Assembly: GCA_016794565.1 (NCBI GenBank)
Contig: JAEUHQ010000087.1
Location: 1-32,959 of the forward strand
DNA: 32,959 bases
Reading direction: 5' to 3'
Source: Planctomycetota bacterium
GTDB lineage: Bacteria > Planctomycetota > UBA1135 > UBA2386
This document shows positions 1 through 7,495 of this stretch, in pieces. The position numbers were made by a program, and so were the translations under genes. The stretch's first letter is position 1. The number at the start of each line of letters is the position of its first letter. Under the pieces are notes generated by a model, which was given only the letters and a program-made list of their open reading frames with translations, ran no database searches and had not been told where the DNA came from.

Positions 1-314
1 GCGAGGATTGCCGTGTTGTAGGGCAGGGTCAGCGGGCCGCGCGTCCCCTCGGCCCAGACGACGCGAGCGCCCATCCACGCGACCGACGCAAGAGTGCACA
101 GCGCCATCGCCGCGACGAGCAGGCGCCGTTTCGTGAAACAGCGCACCCGGTGTTCCCGCAGCGCGCGGTGGACGAGCGTGTCGACCTCCTCCGGTGACAG
201 TGGGTCCGACGCGCCGATTTGCGCGAGACCCGCCTCTTCCGTGCGAAGTTCGGCCGCGGTCGGCGGGCGGTCGTCGTCTTCGCGGAACGCGTCGAATGGC
301 CACCTTGCCGTCAT
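1..314 (-). CDS. Small single-pass membrane protein, putative anti-sigma partner (partial, runs off the window)
   Basis: Reading leftward from an ATG at 314, the frame stays open to the window edge for about 104 codons. Its ATG overlaps the TGA of the upstream sigma factor gene (ATGA at 314-311), so the two are probably translationally coupled. The N-terminal 65 or so residues are polar and acidic (a DDD run, PPTAAELR, SPEEVDTLV). After the basic stretch FTKRRLL comes one hydrophobic segment, LVAAMALCTLASVAWMG, which looks like a transmembrane helix. A cytosolic N-terminus plus one helix, encoded immediately after an ECF sigma gene, is the usual layout of an anti-sigma factor. I see no zinc-binding HxxxCxxC motif, so the role is inferred from context only. 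The C-terminal, probably periplasmic, part lies outside the window. Confidence 0.55.
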   Translation of the reverse strand, partial: MTARWPFDAFREDDDRPPTAAELRTEEAGLAQIGASDPLSPEEVDTLVHRALREHRVRCFTKRRLLVAAMALCTLASVAWMGARVVWAEGTRGPLTLPYNTAIL

Positions 315-982
315 GCGCCGATTTCCTTGTCGTCTTCGTCGTCGTCCGGGAATCGCTGTTCGAAGGCGTCGGGTTCGTGGCCGCGGTCGATCAACGCCTG
401 GCGCAGCGTGCGCCGGCCTCGATGACGCGACACGTAGATCGAATCGACGGATGTGCTGAGCCGTTGCGCGAGGGGGCGGGCGTCCGCCGGGCGACCCGCG
501 GCGAGATCGGCCATCAGCACCGTGCGTTGCATGCGCGGCAGTTCGCGCATGCAGATCATCGCGTCGCGGAACAACTCCTCGCGCTGCGCCGACAGCGGCG
601 CGGACGCGGTGTTCAGCGGGAGGCTCATCTGCTCGAGGTCGCGCGCTTCCTCGCGGTTGCGGATGCGCCGGCGTGTGTCGAGCAGGCGCAGCGCCGCGCG
701 CCGGGCGAGCACGGAGACCCACGCGCGCAGGGTTCCGAGCGCCGGGTCGAACGGCGCGGTCGCGTACCAGACCCGGATCGAAGTCATCGCCATGACCTCC
801 GCGATGTCGGAGGCGTCGAGCAGCTTGCCGAACGACTGGCGCAGGCGTGCCCGCACGATTCCGCCGTGGTCCTCGAACAACTGCTGAAGCCCGTCCGGAT
901 CGCGCGCGCGGAGCTTGGCGATGGTGTCGGGGTCGCGCGGGTGCGCGCTGCGGTTCGAAGGCTTCTTGCCGGAGTCACTCAC
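311..982 (-). CDS. ECF-type RNA polymerase sigma factor
   Basis: This 223-residue protein has the region 2 / region 4 layout of a sigma-70 ECF factor. Region 2 covers about residues 24-95 (GLQQLFEDHGGIVRARLRQS, then DASDIAEVMAMTSIRVW and LRAWVSVLARRAALRLLDTRRR). Region 4 covers about residues 135-195 (FRDAMICMRELPRMQRTVLMADLA, then LAQRLSTSVDSIYVSRHRGRRTLRQAL), which contains the helix-turn-helix that would contact the -35 element. The acidic tail DDDEDDKE is unusual. The start is a GTG at 982; no ATG lies close enough upstream in frame. A 7-bp inverted repeat abuts this start. The following gene overlaps the stop codon and encodes a one-helix membrane protein, so sequestration by an anti-sigma factor is likely but unproven. 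Subgroup and target promoters cannot be told by eye. Confidence 0.85.
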   Translation of the reverse strand: MSDSGKKPSNRSAHPRDPDTIAKLRARDPDGLQQLFEDHGGIVRARLRQSFGKLLDASDIAEVMAMTSIRVWYATAPFDPALGTLRAWVSVLARRAALRLLDTRRRIRNREEARDLEQMSLPLNTASAPLSAQREELFRDAMICMRELPRMQRTVLMADLAAGRPADARPLAQRLSTSVDSIYVSRHRGRRTLRQALIDRGHEPDAFEQRFPDDDEDDKEIGA

Positions 983-1006
983 GGTAAGTACCCCGGCACC
1001 TTACCG
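982..1006 (-). promoter_or_regulatory. Inverted repeat abutting the ECF sigma start codon
   Basis: CGGTAAG (982-988) and CTTACCG (1000-1006) form a perfect 7-bp inverted repeat around an 11-nt spacer. Base 982 is also the G of the sigma gene's GTG start. In the mRNA this would be a hairpin ending at the start codon; in DNA it is a 25-bp dyad that could be an operator. The function is inferred from position only. Confidence 0.4.
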
Positions 1007-1069
1007 GAAATCGGCGCGCCGCTGCACGCGGGTCCCGTGGCAGCAGGGTCTTGCCGCGTCGAACCGGGG

Positions 1070-2311
1070 TCACGGCAGGGGGAAGCGCTCGCACAGCGAC
1101 TGGACCGCGGCGCGATGGCGCTCGGGGTCCTGGCCCTTCACCAGACCGTCGATGATCACCGCCACCTGTGCGATCTCGTCCCGGCCGAAGCCGCGGGTGG
1201 TCACCGCAGCCGTGCCGAGCCGCAGGCCGGACGTGACCATCGGCGGCCGGGGGTCACCCGGGACGGCGTTCTTGTTGACGGCGAGGCCGGCGGCGAGCGC
1301 GCGCTCCTCGATGGCGGCGCCGGTGCTGTCGGTCTTCCGCAGGTCGACCAGCACGATGTGGTTGTCGGTGCCGCCGGTCACGATGTCGAGGCCGCGCTCG
1401 ACGAGGCACTGCGCGAGCCATGCGGCGTTTTCCTTCACACGGCGCTGGTAGTCCCGGAACTCGGGCCGCAGGGCTTCGCCGAACGCAATCGCCTTGCCGG
1501 CGATCTGGTGCATCAGCGGGCCGCCCTGGGAGCCGGGGAACACCGCGCTCTGGATCTGCTTGGCGACTTCCTTCTTGGCGAGGATCATGCCCCCGCGCGG
1601 ACCGCGCAGCGTCTTGTGCGTCGTCATCGTCACGACGTCCGCAATGCCGACCGGGCTCGGCACGACGCCCGCGGCGACGAGGCCGGCGGGGTGGGCGATG
1701 TCCGCCAGCAGCACGGCGCCGGCTTCGTGCGCGATCGCGGCGAACGCGGCGTAGTCGATGTTGCGGCAGTAGCTGCTGCCACCGGCGATCACGACCTTCG
1801 GCTGATGCTCCTTGACGACGCGCCGCACCTCGTCCAGGTCGATGCGCCCGCTCGCATCCACGCCGTACTGCTTCGCAGCGAACAGCATCCCCGTGTGGCT
1901 CCGGTCGTGACCGTGGCTCAGGTGTCCGCCGGCCTTGAGGGCCATGCCGACGATGCGCCCGCCGGGTCCGGCCAGCGCGACCAGGGCGGCGAGGTTGGCC
2001 GTCGTGCCCGAGTGCGGCTGCACGTTCGCATCTTCGGCGCCCGCGAAGAGCTGCATCGCGCGCTGGCGCGCGAGGTCCTCGATGCCGTCGGCCACTTCAC
2101 AGCCGCCGTAGTAGCGGCGGTTCGGGTAGCCCTCCGCGTACTTGTCGGTGATGCGACTGCTGCAAGCCTCGCGCACCGCCGCCGAACAGTGGTTCTCCGA
2201 CGCGATGAGGGTCAGCGTGGCGCGCTGCCGGCGGTCTTCACGCTGCAACCACGCGGCGACTTCGGGGTCCTTGGTCGAGAGGGTGCTGTCGTGCGTGGTG
2301 GCGGTGCTCAC
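1070..2311 (-). CDS. glyA: Serine hydroxymethyltransferase
   Basis: This 413-residue PLP enzyme interconverts serine and glycine while loading tetrahydrofolate with a one-carbon unit, in the cytosol. Family landmarks are all present: LIASEN at 36-41, the SSRITDKYAEGYPNRRYYGG segment near 51-70, QPHSGTTAN near 98-106, GGHLSHGH near 128-135, and the PLP-lysine motif TMTTHKTLRGPRGG with Lys233 as the Schiff-base residue. The motif QGGPLMHQIAGKA follows. Length matches the family (about 415-420). The start is a GTG at 2311 preceded by AAGG seven bases upstream on the minus strand. It stands alone, 87 bp upstream of the sigma gene on the same strand and divergent from speA. The usual SxY segment reads GGSSYCRN instead of the common SAYPR, a minor variation. 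The call is secure. Confidence 0.97.
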   Translation of the reverse strand: MSTATTHDSTLSTKDPEVAAWLQREDRRQRATLTLIASENHCSAAVREACSSRITDKYAEGYPNRRYYGGCEVADGIEDLARQRAMQLFAGAEDANVQPHSGTTANLAALVALAGPGGRIVGMALKAGGHLSHGHDRSHTGMLFAAKQYGVDASGRIDLDEVRRVVKEHQPKVVIAGGSSYCRNIDYAAFAAIAHEAGAVLLADIAHPAGLVAAGVVPSPVGIADVVTMTTHKTLRGPRGGMILAKKEVAKQIQSAVFPGSQGGPLMHQIAGKAIAFGEALRPEFRDYQRRVKENAAWLAQCLVERGLDIVTGGTDNHIVLVDLRKTDSTGAAIEERALAAGLAVNKNAVPGDPRPPMVTSGLRLGTAAVTTRGFGRDEIAQVAVIIDGLVKGQDPERHRAAVQSLCERFPLP

Positions 2312-2509
2312 GCCCGGACCTTACGAGTTCGCGCGGCTCGCGACCAGTGCACCGCGCGGCGCGGCAGCGCGCCGTGCCGCGATCGCGCGCCCAAAAAATG
2401 GCGCCTGCCGCCTGCATGTTTCCCGTGCGTGGTGTTCAATCCGCGCCTCGCCGGAGGCGTTCGGTTTCGCAGCACGGGTGTCGTGCACCGTTTCCGCCTG
2501 GCGAGCCTC

Positions 2510-2525
2510 GGAGCCACCTGAATTG
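2510..2525 (+). promoter_or_regulatory. Shine-Dalgarno and TTG start of speA
   Basis: GGAG at 2510-2513 lies nine bases before a TTG at 2523-2525. There is no ATG or GTG between this point and the first conserved residues (AWTIRDSVELYQLSAWGG), and the frame upstream is low-complexity sequence antisense to glyA. The ribosome binding site therefore decides in favour of the rare TTG start. Confidence 0.6.
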
Positions 2526-4547
2526 AGCGCACCGCAGAACGAACTTCGTGCCTGGACCATCCGCGACAGCGTCGAGCTCTACCAGCTGTCGGCTTGGGGG
2601 GGTGAGTCCTACGCGATCAACGACCGCGGCGAACTCGTCGTGCAGCCGATGGGCAAGAACGGGCCCAAGTTCTCGCTGCCCGAACTCGTCGAGGACCTTC
2701 GGAGCCGCGGCATCGAGTTGCCGATGCTCCTCCGCATCTCCGACATCCTGCAACTGCGCGTGCAGGCCCTCGGCGGCGCCTTCAAGAAGGCGATCGAGGA
2801 GTGCGGCTACAAGGGTCGCTACCGGCCGGTGTTCCCGATCAAGGTGAACCAGCAGCGCGACGTCGTCGAAGAACTCGTCGACTTCGGCAAGGACCACTCG
2901 CTCGGCCTCGAAGCGGGCAGCAAGCCGGAACTGCTCGTGGTGCTCGCGCACATGACGAACCCGGACGGGCTGGTCATCTGCAACGGCTACAAGGACGCGA
3001 GCTTCATCGAGACGGCGATGCTGGCCCAGAAGATGGGCCTCTACACGATCATCGTCGTCGATCGCTTCGAAGAGCTCGAGACGGTGCTGTCGGTCAGCAA
3101 GCGCTACGACCTGCGTCCGCACATCGGCATCCGCGCGAAGCTCGCGAGTCGCGGTGCCGGCAAGTGGCAGGAGTCGGGCGGCGAGAAGTCCAAGTTCGGC
3201 CTCACCGCGGGCGAGATCGTGCAGGTGACCGAGCGCCTGCGCGAATGCGGCATGCTCGACTGCCTCGAGCTGCTGCACTTCCACATCGGCAGCCAGATCA
3301 CCGCGATCCGCGCCATCAAGGACGCGCTGAAGGAGGCGACGCGCATCTACGCGGAAGTGCACGACCTCGGCGCCGGCCTCCGGTTCATCGACGTCGGCGG
3401 CGGCCTCGCGGTCGACTACGACGGTTCGCAGACGAACTTCCACAGCTCGGCGAACTACTCGATGCAGGAGTACGCCAACGACGTCGTGTTCGCCGTGCAG
3501 CAGGCTTGCGACGAGAAGGGCATCGCGCACCCCGACGTGATCAGCGAGTCGGGCCGCGCCTTGACCGCGCACCACGCGATCCTCGTGTTCGACGTGCTCG
3601 GAGTGAGCCGGCAGAACACCGAGGTGCCGCAGGGGGCCGACAAGCACGAGGACAACACCATCGCGAACATGGTGCAGATCCTGAAGGACGTCTCGCTGAA
3701 GAACTTCCAGGAGAGTTATCACGACGCGCTGCAGCTGAAGGAGGAGGCGATCAGCCTCTTCAACCTCGGCTACCTCGACCTGAAGGGACGCGCGATCGCG
3801 GAGACGCTGTTCTGGGCGATCTGCGACAAGATCCGCCTGATCGTCAACACGCTCGAGTACGTGCCCGACGAGCTGCAGGGCCTCGAGCGCGCGTTGGCCG
3901 ACACGTACTACTGCAACTTCTCGGTGTTCCAGAGCGCGCCAGACCACTGGGCGGTGAAGCAGCTCTTCCCGACCATGCCGATCCATCGGCTGAACGAGCG
4001 TCCGACGCGCCGTGCGATCCTGGCGGACCTCACCTGCGACAGCGACGGCAAGGTCGACAAGTTCATCGACCTGCGCGACGTGAAGAGCGTCCTCGAAGTG
4101 CACCCGATCACGCCGGGCAAGCCGTACTACATGGGCATGTTCCTGGTCGGGGCCTACCAGGAGATCCTCGGTGACCTGCACAACCTGTTCGGCGACACGA
4201 ACGCGATCCACATCTCGATGGACGAGCAGCACGGCTACCGGATCGAGCGTGTCATCGAAGGCGACTCGGTGACCGAGGTCCTGAGCTACGTGCAGTACGA
4301 CAAGCAGGACCTGATGCGCCGGATGCGCGGTCGCCTCGAAGCGGCCGTTCGTGCGGGCAAGGTCAACATGAAGGAGTCGGCGCTCCTCCTGCGGCGGTAC
4401 GAAGAAGGGCTCGCTGCCTACACGTACCTCGCGGACGACGACCTCGAGGCCGGGAACGACCAGATCGTCCTGCCAGCGCCGGGCAACCACGCGACACCGG
4501 TCGCCGAGTCGCCCACTCTGCACGATTCCCCGGCGCCGCCCGTCTGA
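2523..4547 (+). CDS. speA: Biosynthetic arginine decarboxylase
   Basis: A 674-residue PLP enzyme of the large fold-III arginine decarboxylase family (E. coli SpeA is about 658 residues). It converts arginine to agmatine and CO2, the first step of the agmatine route to putrescine and longer polyamines. The N-terminus WTIRDSVELYQLSAWGGESY is typical. PVFPIKVNQQ near residue 103 carries the PLP lysine (Lys107). LLHFHIGSQI, RFIDVGGGLAVDYDG and SESGRALTAHHA are conserved active-site and phosphate-binding segments. LTCDSDGKVDKF carries the C-terminal catalytic cysteine region. The start chosen is TTG at 2523 with GGAG upstream; an open frame back to 2142 is antisense to glyA and not credible. No agmatinase or agmatine deiminase gene is visible next to it. 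The tail after residue 640 (PAPGNHATPVAESP...) is probably disordered. Confidence 0.96.
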   Translation: MSAPQNELRAWTIRDSVELYQLSAWGGESYAINDRGELVVQPMGKNGPKFSLPELVEDLRSRGIELPMLLRISDILQLRVQALGGAFKKAIEECGYKGRYRPVFPIKVNQQRDVVEELVDFGKDHSLGLEAGSKPELLVVLAHMTNPDGLVICNGYKDASFIETAMLAQKMGLYTIIVVDRFEELETVLSVSKRYDLRPHIGIRAKLASRGAGKWQESGGEKSKFGLTAGEIVQVTERLRECGMLDCLELLHFHIGSQITAIRAIKDALKEATRIYAEVHDLGAGLRFIDVGGGLAVDYDGSQTNFHSSANYSMQEYANDVVFAVQQACDEKGIAHPDVISESGRALTAHHAILVFDVLGVSRQNTEVPQGADKHEDNTIANMVQILKDVSLKNFQESYHDALQLKEEAISLFNLGYLDLKGRAIAETLFWAICDKIRLIVNTLEYVPDELQGLERALADTYYCNFSVFQSAPDHWAVKQLFPTMPIHRLNERPTRRAILADLTCDSDGKVDKFIDLRDVKSVLEVHPITPGKPYYMGMFLVGAYQEILGDLHNLFGDTNAIHISMDEQHGYRIERVIEGDSVTEVLSYVQYDKQDLMRRMRGRLEAAVRAGKVNMKESALLLRRYEEGLAAYTYLADDDLEAGNDQIVLPAPGNHATPVAESPTLHDSPAPPV

Positions 4548-4554
4548 CGGCGCC
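4532..4554 (+). terminator. GC hairpin spanning the speA stop codon (possible weak terminator)
   Basis: GGCGCCG (4532-4538) and CGGCGCC (4548-4554) form a perfect 7-bp stem with a 9-nt loop that contains the TGA stop of speA. No T-run follows, so it is not a classical intrinsic terminator. It may pause polymerase or protect the 3' end. In GC-rich DNA such a hairpin can also arise by chance. Confidence 0.25.
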
Positions 4555-4635
4555 CTCTCCGCAGTCCCCTGTCCGGTCGTACGACGCGCCGTCGGCCGGA
4601 TCCGTCCGAATGTGCGCGAAGTCCGCCGACCCCTC

Positions 4636-5697
4636 ATGCACGCAGCAGTCTTCGTCGACTTCGAGAACCTCTTTCACTCCCTCAACAACCGCGACGAACT
4701 CACCGGACACCGCACCCGCGATCTCTGCCTCGGCATCCTCGAGCGACTGAAGGAGCGACTGCGCGACGACAAGTCGCCGATGGTGCTCGGCCGCTCGTAC
4801 GCGGCGTTCGATGCGTACCCGGGCATGGAGGTCGCGCACGACCTCGCGCTGATGGGCTTCGACCCGCAGTACGTGCTGATCGGCCACCAGGGCAAGAACG
4901 CCGCCGACGTGCAGCTCGCGTGCGACGTCTGCCGGGTGCTCTACCGCCGGCCCGACATCGACGCGATCGTGATCGTCTCCGGCGACCGCGACTTCATCCC
5001 GATCGCACGCCAGGTGCTCGAGGAGAATCGGGAACTGCGTGTCGTCGCGATCCCGGACAGCACGAGCGGTGACCTGCGCATGCGCGTCGGTGCGGAGCGC
5101 TTCTGGAACGCGCTCGATTTGATCACGCCGGATCGTCTCCAGAGCAAGCCGCAGGTGCCCGCAGTGCCCGCCGCTTCGAGCGGGCTGGCCCGCGACGACG
5201 CGATCTCCGTGGCGCCCGCGAACGGACATGCACCGGCCGGGACGAACGGCAACGGTGCGGCCGCGACGCCGATCGCTGCGAACGATTCCGTTCACGGTGC
5301 CGAGGACGCGGCTCGCGCGGCGCGTGGTCGGGCGGCGATCGTGGGCCACATCCCCGTGACGTGGCGCGCCGCCGAGGAGCACGCCACCGAAGGTGAGCAG
5401 GCCGATCGCCTGCAGCAGTGCATCGAACTGATCTTGCGCGCGCAGGCCCGGCACGGCAGTTCCGAGGTGTGGCTGTCGCCGTTCCTCAAGGGGCCGATGA
5501 GCCAGCACTTCAGCGGCCTCGTGCACCCGGAGCGGCGCGCGCTCGTCAACGAACTGCGTCACCGCGGCGTGATCCACATCGAAGAGCGCGCGAACCAGTA
5601 CGCGGACCACCCGTACTCGGTGATCGTGCTCGACACGGCGAATCCCATGGTCGCGGCGGTGGTCGAGCGCATGAAGAAGCGCGACGAGGTCCGGTGA
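4636..5697 (+). CDS. NYN (PIN-like) domain protein, putative RNase, with C-terminal winged-helix-like domain
   Basis: From the ATG at 4636 this is 353 residues. The first 170 are an NYN domain (LabA/DUF88 group of PIN-like nucleases): AVFVDFENLF at 4-13 with the first catalytic Asp8, GKNAADVQLACDV with the middle acidic residues, and VIVSGDRDFIPIARQV with the last acidic pair. These acidic residues would hold Mg2+ for RNA cleavage. A low-complexity linker rich in Ala, Pro, Gly and Asn follows. The C-terminal stretch of about 90 residues (LQQCIELILRAQ..., RRALVNELRHRGVIHIEER) is predicted helical and resembles the LOTUS/OST-HTH or winged-helix tails seen on NYN proteins; this part is less certain. 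A GTG at 4612 would add eight residues. The next gene starts in a 4-nt overlap with its stop, so the two are probably one transcript. RNA target unknown. Confidence 0.82.
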   Translation: MHAAVFVDFENLFHSLNNRDELTGHRTRDLCLGILERLKERLRDDKSPMVLGRSYAAFDAYPGMEVAHDLALMGFDPQYVLIGHQGKNAADVQLACDVCRVLYRRPDIDAIVIVSGDRDFIPIARQVLEENRELRVVAIPDSTSGDLRMRVGAERFWNALDLITPDRLQSKPQVPAVPAASSGLARDDAISVAPANGHAPAGTNGNGAAATPIAANDSVHGAEDAARAARGRAAIVGHIPVTWRAAEEHATEGEQADRLQQCIELILRAQARHGSSEVWLSPFLKGPMSQHFSGLVHPERRALVNELRHRGVIHIEERANQYADHPYSVIVLDTANPMVAAVVERMKKRDEVR

Positions 5698-5702
5698 ACA
5701 CC

Positions 5703-6872
5703 ATGAACCAGCTGTCGCTCCGTACGGCGGTCGCCGCCGCCCTGCTCCGGCTCGCTGCGGCGCAGTCGATGCCCGACCTGACCGACCTGCGCAATGCGCC
5801 GCGGCCGTACTCGTCGGTCTTCCAGATCGAAGCCGGCGCGATCGGTTCGCAGGCCAGGCAGACGGTCCCCTCGATCGGCGCCGACGACGACGTCAGCTGG
5901 GACGCGAAGGTCTACTTCCTCGACGAGTCGGTCGGGTCGCGACGCGGCGCGCTCGAGGCGTATGCAGGCCGCGACGGCATCTTCGCCTCGTACACCGACG
6001 GCAAGCTCGTGGGCGACGACACGGTGACGCGGCTCGAGTTCCGCGCCCGGCCGTGGATGTTCTATCGCGACGGCTTCTACCGCGACGGGGACTTCGTCGC
6101 GAACGGCCTCTACGAAGGGCGCGACTACGAAGGGTATATCGGCTTCGGACGCGAGGCCCAGCCGGGGCTCTACGTCGAGCTCGGCCCCTACTACCGCAGT
6201 CTCGACTTCGATCGCAGCGACGTGACGCCACCGACGTTCACGGTTCCCGACGGCTATTCGGCGTACGGCGGCCGTCTCTACCTCGAGCAGAGCACCGTGC
6301 AGCTCGATCGCCGCCGCGGCGTGCCTCGTGACGGATTCGTGCTCACGGCGATCGGCGAGCGCGAATGGAACGACAGCCAGGGCGTGTTCGGTGCGACGGG
6401 CGGTGGCTTCAGCACCGAACTGCCTTCCGCCGTCTGGCGAGTGCGCGGCCGCCTGGAGTGGTACATCCCCGCATCGGACTCCGCGACGTGGGAGATCTTC
6501 GGCTACGGCGGCTGGCAGGACGAGAAGGACCGCGTGCAGAACTTCGAGGGCCAGCGTCCTCTCGGCAACATCTGGGGCGACGGTCAACTGCGCCTGCGCC
6601 TCCATCTGGGCCAGTCGATCACGTTGACCCCGTTCGGGCAGCTGCAGTTCTCGCGAGTGCTCGAGGAGGACGGCACTTCGTCGACGAAGGACTTCTTCTT
6701 CGGCGGTGGCGTCGAGACGTACGTGCACCTCGGCAGCGCCGTGTCCCTGCACGGCTGGTATTCGTTCCTCGACAACGACAGTCGTCCGTCGATCCGGATC
6801 GACGAGGACGTGCACGGCGAGCACATGTTCTATCTCGGCATGGTCCTGCGCTTCGGATCGCAGCGCCGCTGA
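5703..6872 (+). CDS. Putative outer-membrane beta-barrel protein
   Basis: A 389-residue exported protein that I do not recognise as a named family. The N-terminus LSLRTAVAAALLRLAAAQS is a short signal peptide with a likely cut after AAA or AAQ. The rest alternates polar and aromatic residues in short strands with many Gly, Tyr, Phe and Asp residues (YEGRDYEGYIGFGREAQPGLYVELGPYYRSLDF, with RLEWYIPASDSATWEIFGYGGW and FYLGMVLRFG further on). It ends in an aromatic/Gly strand close to the C-terminus, as beta-barrels do. Two starts are possible: GTG at 5694, which overlaps the NYN gene stop (GTGA), or ATG at 5703; the ATG gives the cleaner signal peptide. Coupling to an RNase-like gene is odd for an outer-membrane protein. 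The barrel call is from composition only. Confidence 0.6.
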   Translation: MNQLSLRTAVAAALLRLAAAQSMPDLTDLRNAPRPYSSVFQIEAGAIGSQARQTVPSIGADDDVSWDAKVYFLDESVGSRRGALEAYAGRDGIFASYTDGKLVGDDTVTRLEFRARPWMFYRDGFYRDGDFVANGLYEGRDYEGYIGFGREAQPGLYVELGPYYRSLDFDRSDVTPPTFTVPDGYSAYGGRLYLEQSTVQLDRRRGVPRDGFVLTAIGEREWNDSQGVFGATGGGFSTELPSAVWRVRGRLEWYIPASDSATWEIFGYGGWQDEKDRVQNFEGQRPLGNIWGDGQLRLRLHLGQSITLTPFGQLQFSRVLEEDGTSSTKDFFFGGGVETYVHLGSAVSLHGWYSFLDNDSRPSIRIDEDVHGEHMFYLGMVLRFGSQRR

Positions 6873-6892
6873 ACCGTCGCGACGAGCCGGAG

Positions 6893-7444
6893 TCAGGGCA
6901 CGTCCGGTGCGGCGCAGACCGAGATGCGCACGACGGAGCGGAGGGAGCGTGAGCCCTTGTGGTCGGTCGGCACCAGCAGGCGCCGCGGGCCTTCGGGCTC
7001 CGGGATCCCGTTGCCGTCCTTCGCCCACACGACGAGAGCGCGCGTCGCTCCGATCTCGGGCATCAGTTCGGCGCTGCTGAACACCGCCTGGAACCCGTCC
7101 GCGGCGGTCGCGAGCACGACACGGCGCCAGCCCATGTGCTTCGTGCGCGGATCGGCGCCGGGTCCGCCCGTGCCACCGTCCAGGCCGCAGCGGGCGAGTA
7201 CCTTGGCGAGCGACACTCCGCGGTAGCGCCACGTCTCGCCGTGTTGGCTCCACACGACGTCTTCGGCGCCGAGAGCTTCGAGCGCACGATCGTCGAACGA
7301 ATCCGGGGACGGCAGCAGCCCGTCGATGCGAAGAGGGTCCTCGATTGCGATCGCGGAGGGCACGTCCGGTGCGCCGGTACAACTCGCGACGGCCAGCGCG
7401 AACGGGGCGAGCATTGCCGTGAGAGGCGAGGCGTGTTCCAGCAT
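6893..7444 (-). CDS. Lipoprotein with molybdopterin-binding oxidoreductase-like (SUOX) fold
   Basis: A 183-residue protein with a lipoprotein signal: FALAVASC puts the lipidated cysteine at residue 22. The mature part matches the short pterin-binding proteins related to the sulfite-oxidase molybdopterin domain: WRYRGVSLAKVLARCGL, then RRVVLATAADGFQAVFSSAEL, ALVVWAKDGNGIP and GPRRLLVPTDHKGSRSLRSVVRISV, which is the usual order of strands and loops. It is much shorter than real sulfite oxidases, and it is unclear whether Cys90 or so in ARCGL could be a metal ligand. It is divergent from the molybdate regulator/transport operon across a 51-bp spacer, which supports a link to molybdenum. It could be an electron-transfer accessory or a cofactor-binding remnant; catalytic activity is not shown. 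Confidence 0.7.
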   Translation of the reverse strand: MLEHASPLTAMLAPFALAVASCTGAPDVPSAIAIEDPLRIDGLLPSPDSFDDRALEALGAEDVVWSQHGETWRYRGVSLAKVLARCGLDGGTGGPGADPRTKHMGWRRVVLATAADGFQAVFSSAELMPEIGATRALVVWAKDGNGIPEPEGPRRLLVPTDHKGSRSLRSVVRISVCAAPDVP

Positions 7445-7452
7445 TTACGAGA

Positions 7453-7481
7453 CGAATACCTTGCGGCTGCAAGGTGTCCAA
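7453..7481 (-). promoter_or_regulatory. Candidate MerR-type promoter/operator between the molybdopterin-fold lipoprotein and the mod regulator
   Basis: On the minus strand a -35-like TTGGAC (7481-7476) and a -10-like TATTCG (7458-7453) are 17 bp apart. The spacer is filled by a perfect dyad, ACCTTGC-AGCC-GCAAGGT (7475-7458). Dyads centred between -35 and -10 are the hallmark of MerR-family operators, and the adjacent regulator has a MerR-type HTH. The hexamers themselves match consensus only partly (TTG and TAT). The predicted transcript would start within a few bases of the ATG at 7444, so it would be nearly leaderless. Confidence 0.5.
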
Positions 7482-7495
7482 GGACGATCCCCGGC

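Noticed and set aside
194..2521. Long plus-strand frame over the sigma factor and glyA genes
   Set aside because: It is an antisense shadow with no domain; the minus-strand genes carry complete family motifs.
2312..2522. Glycine- or polyamine-responsive riboswitch between glyA and speA
   Set aside because: Only a 6-bp hairpin (2444-2459) is visible; no conserved aptamer core was recognised.
2436..4637. Long open frame antisense to speA
   Set aside because: It has the Arg/Ala/Val/Asp-rich composition of a shadow frame in GC-rich DNA and covers a secure gene.
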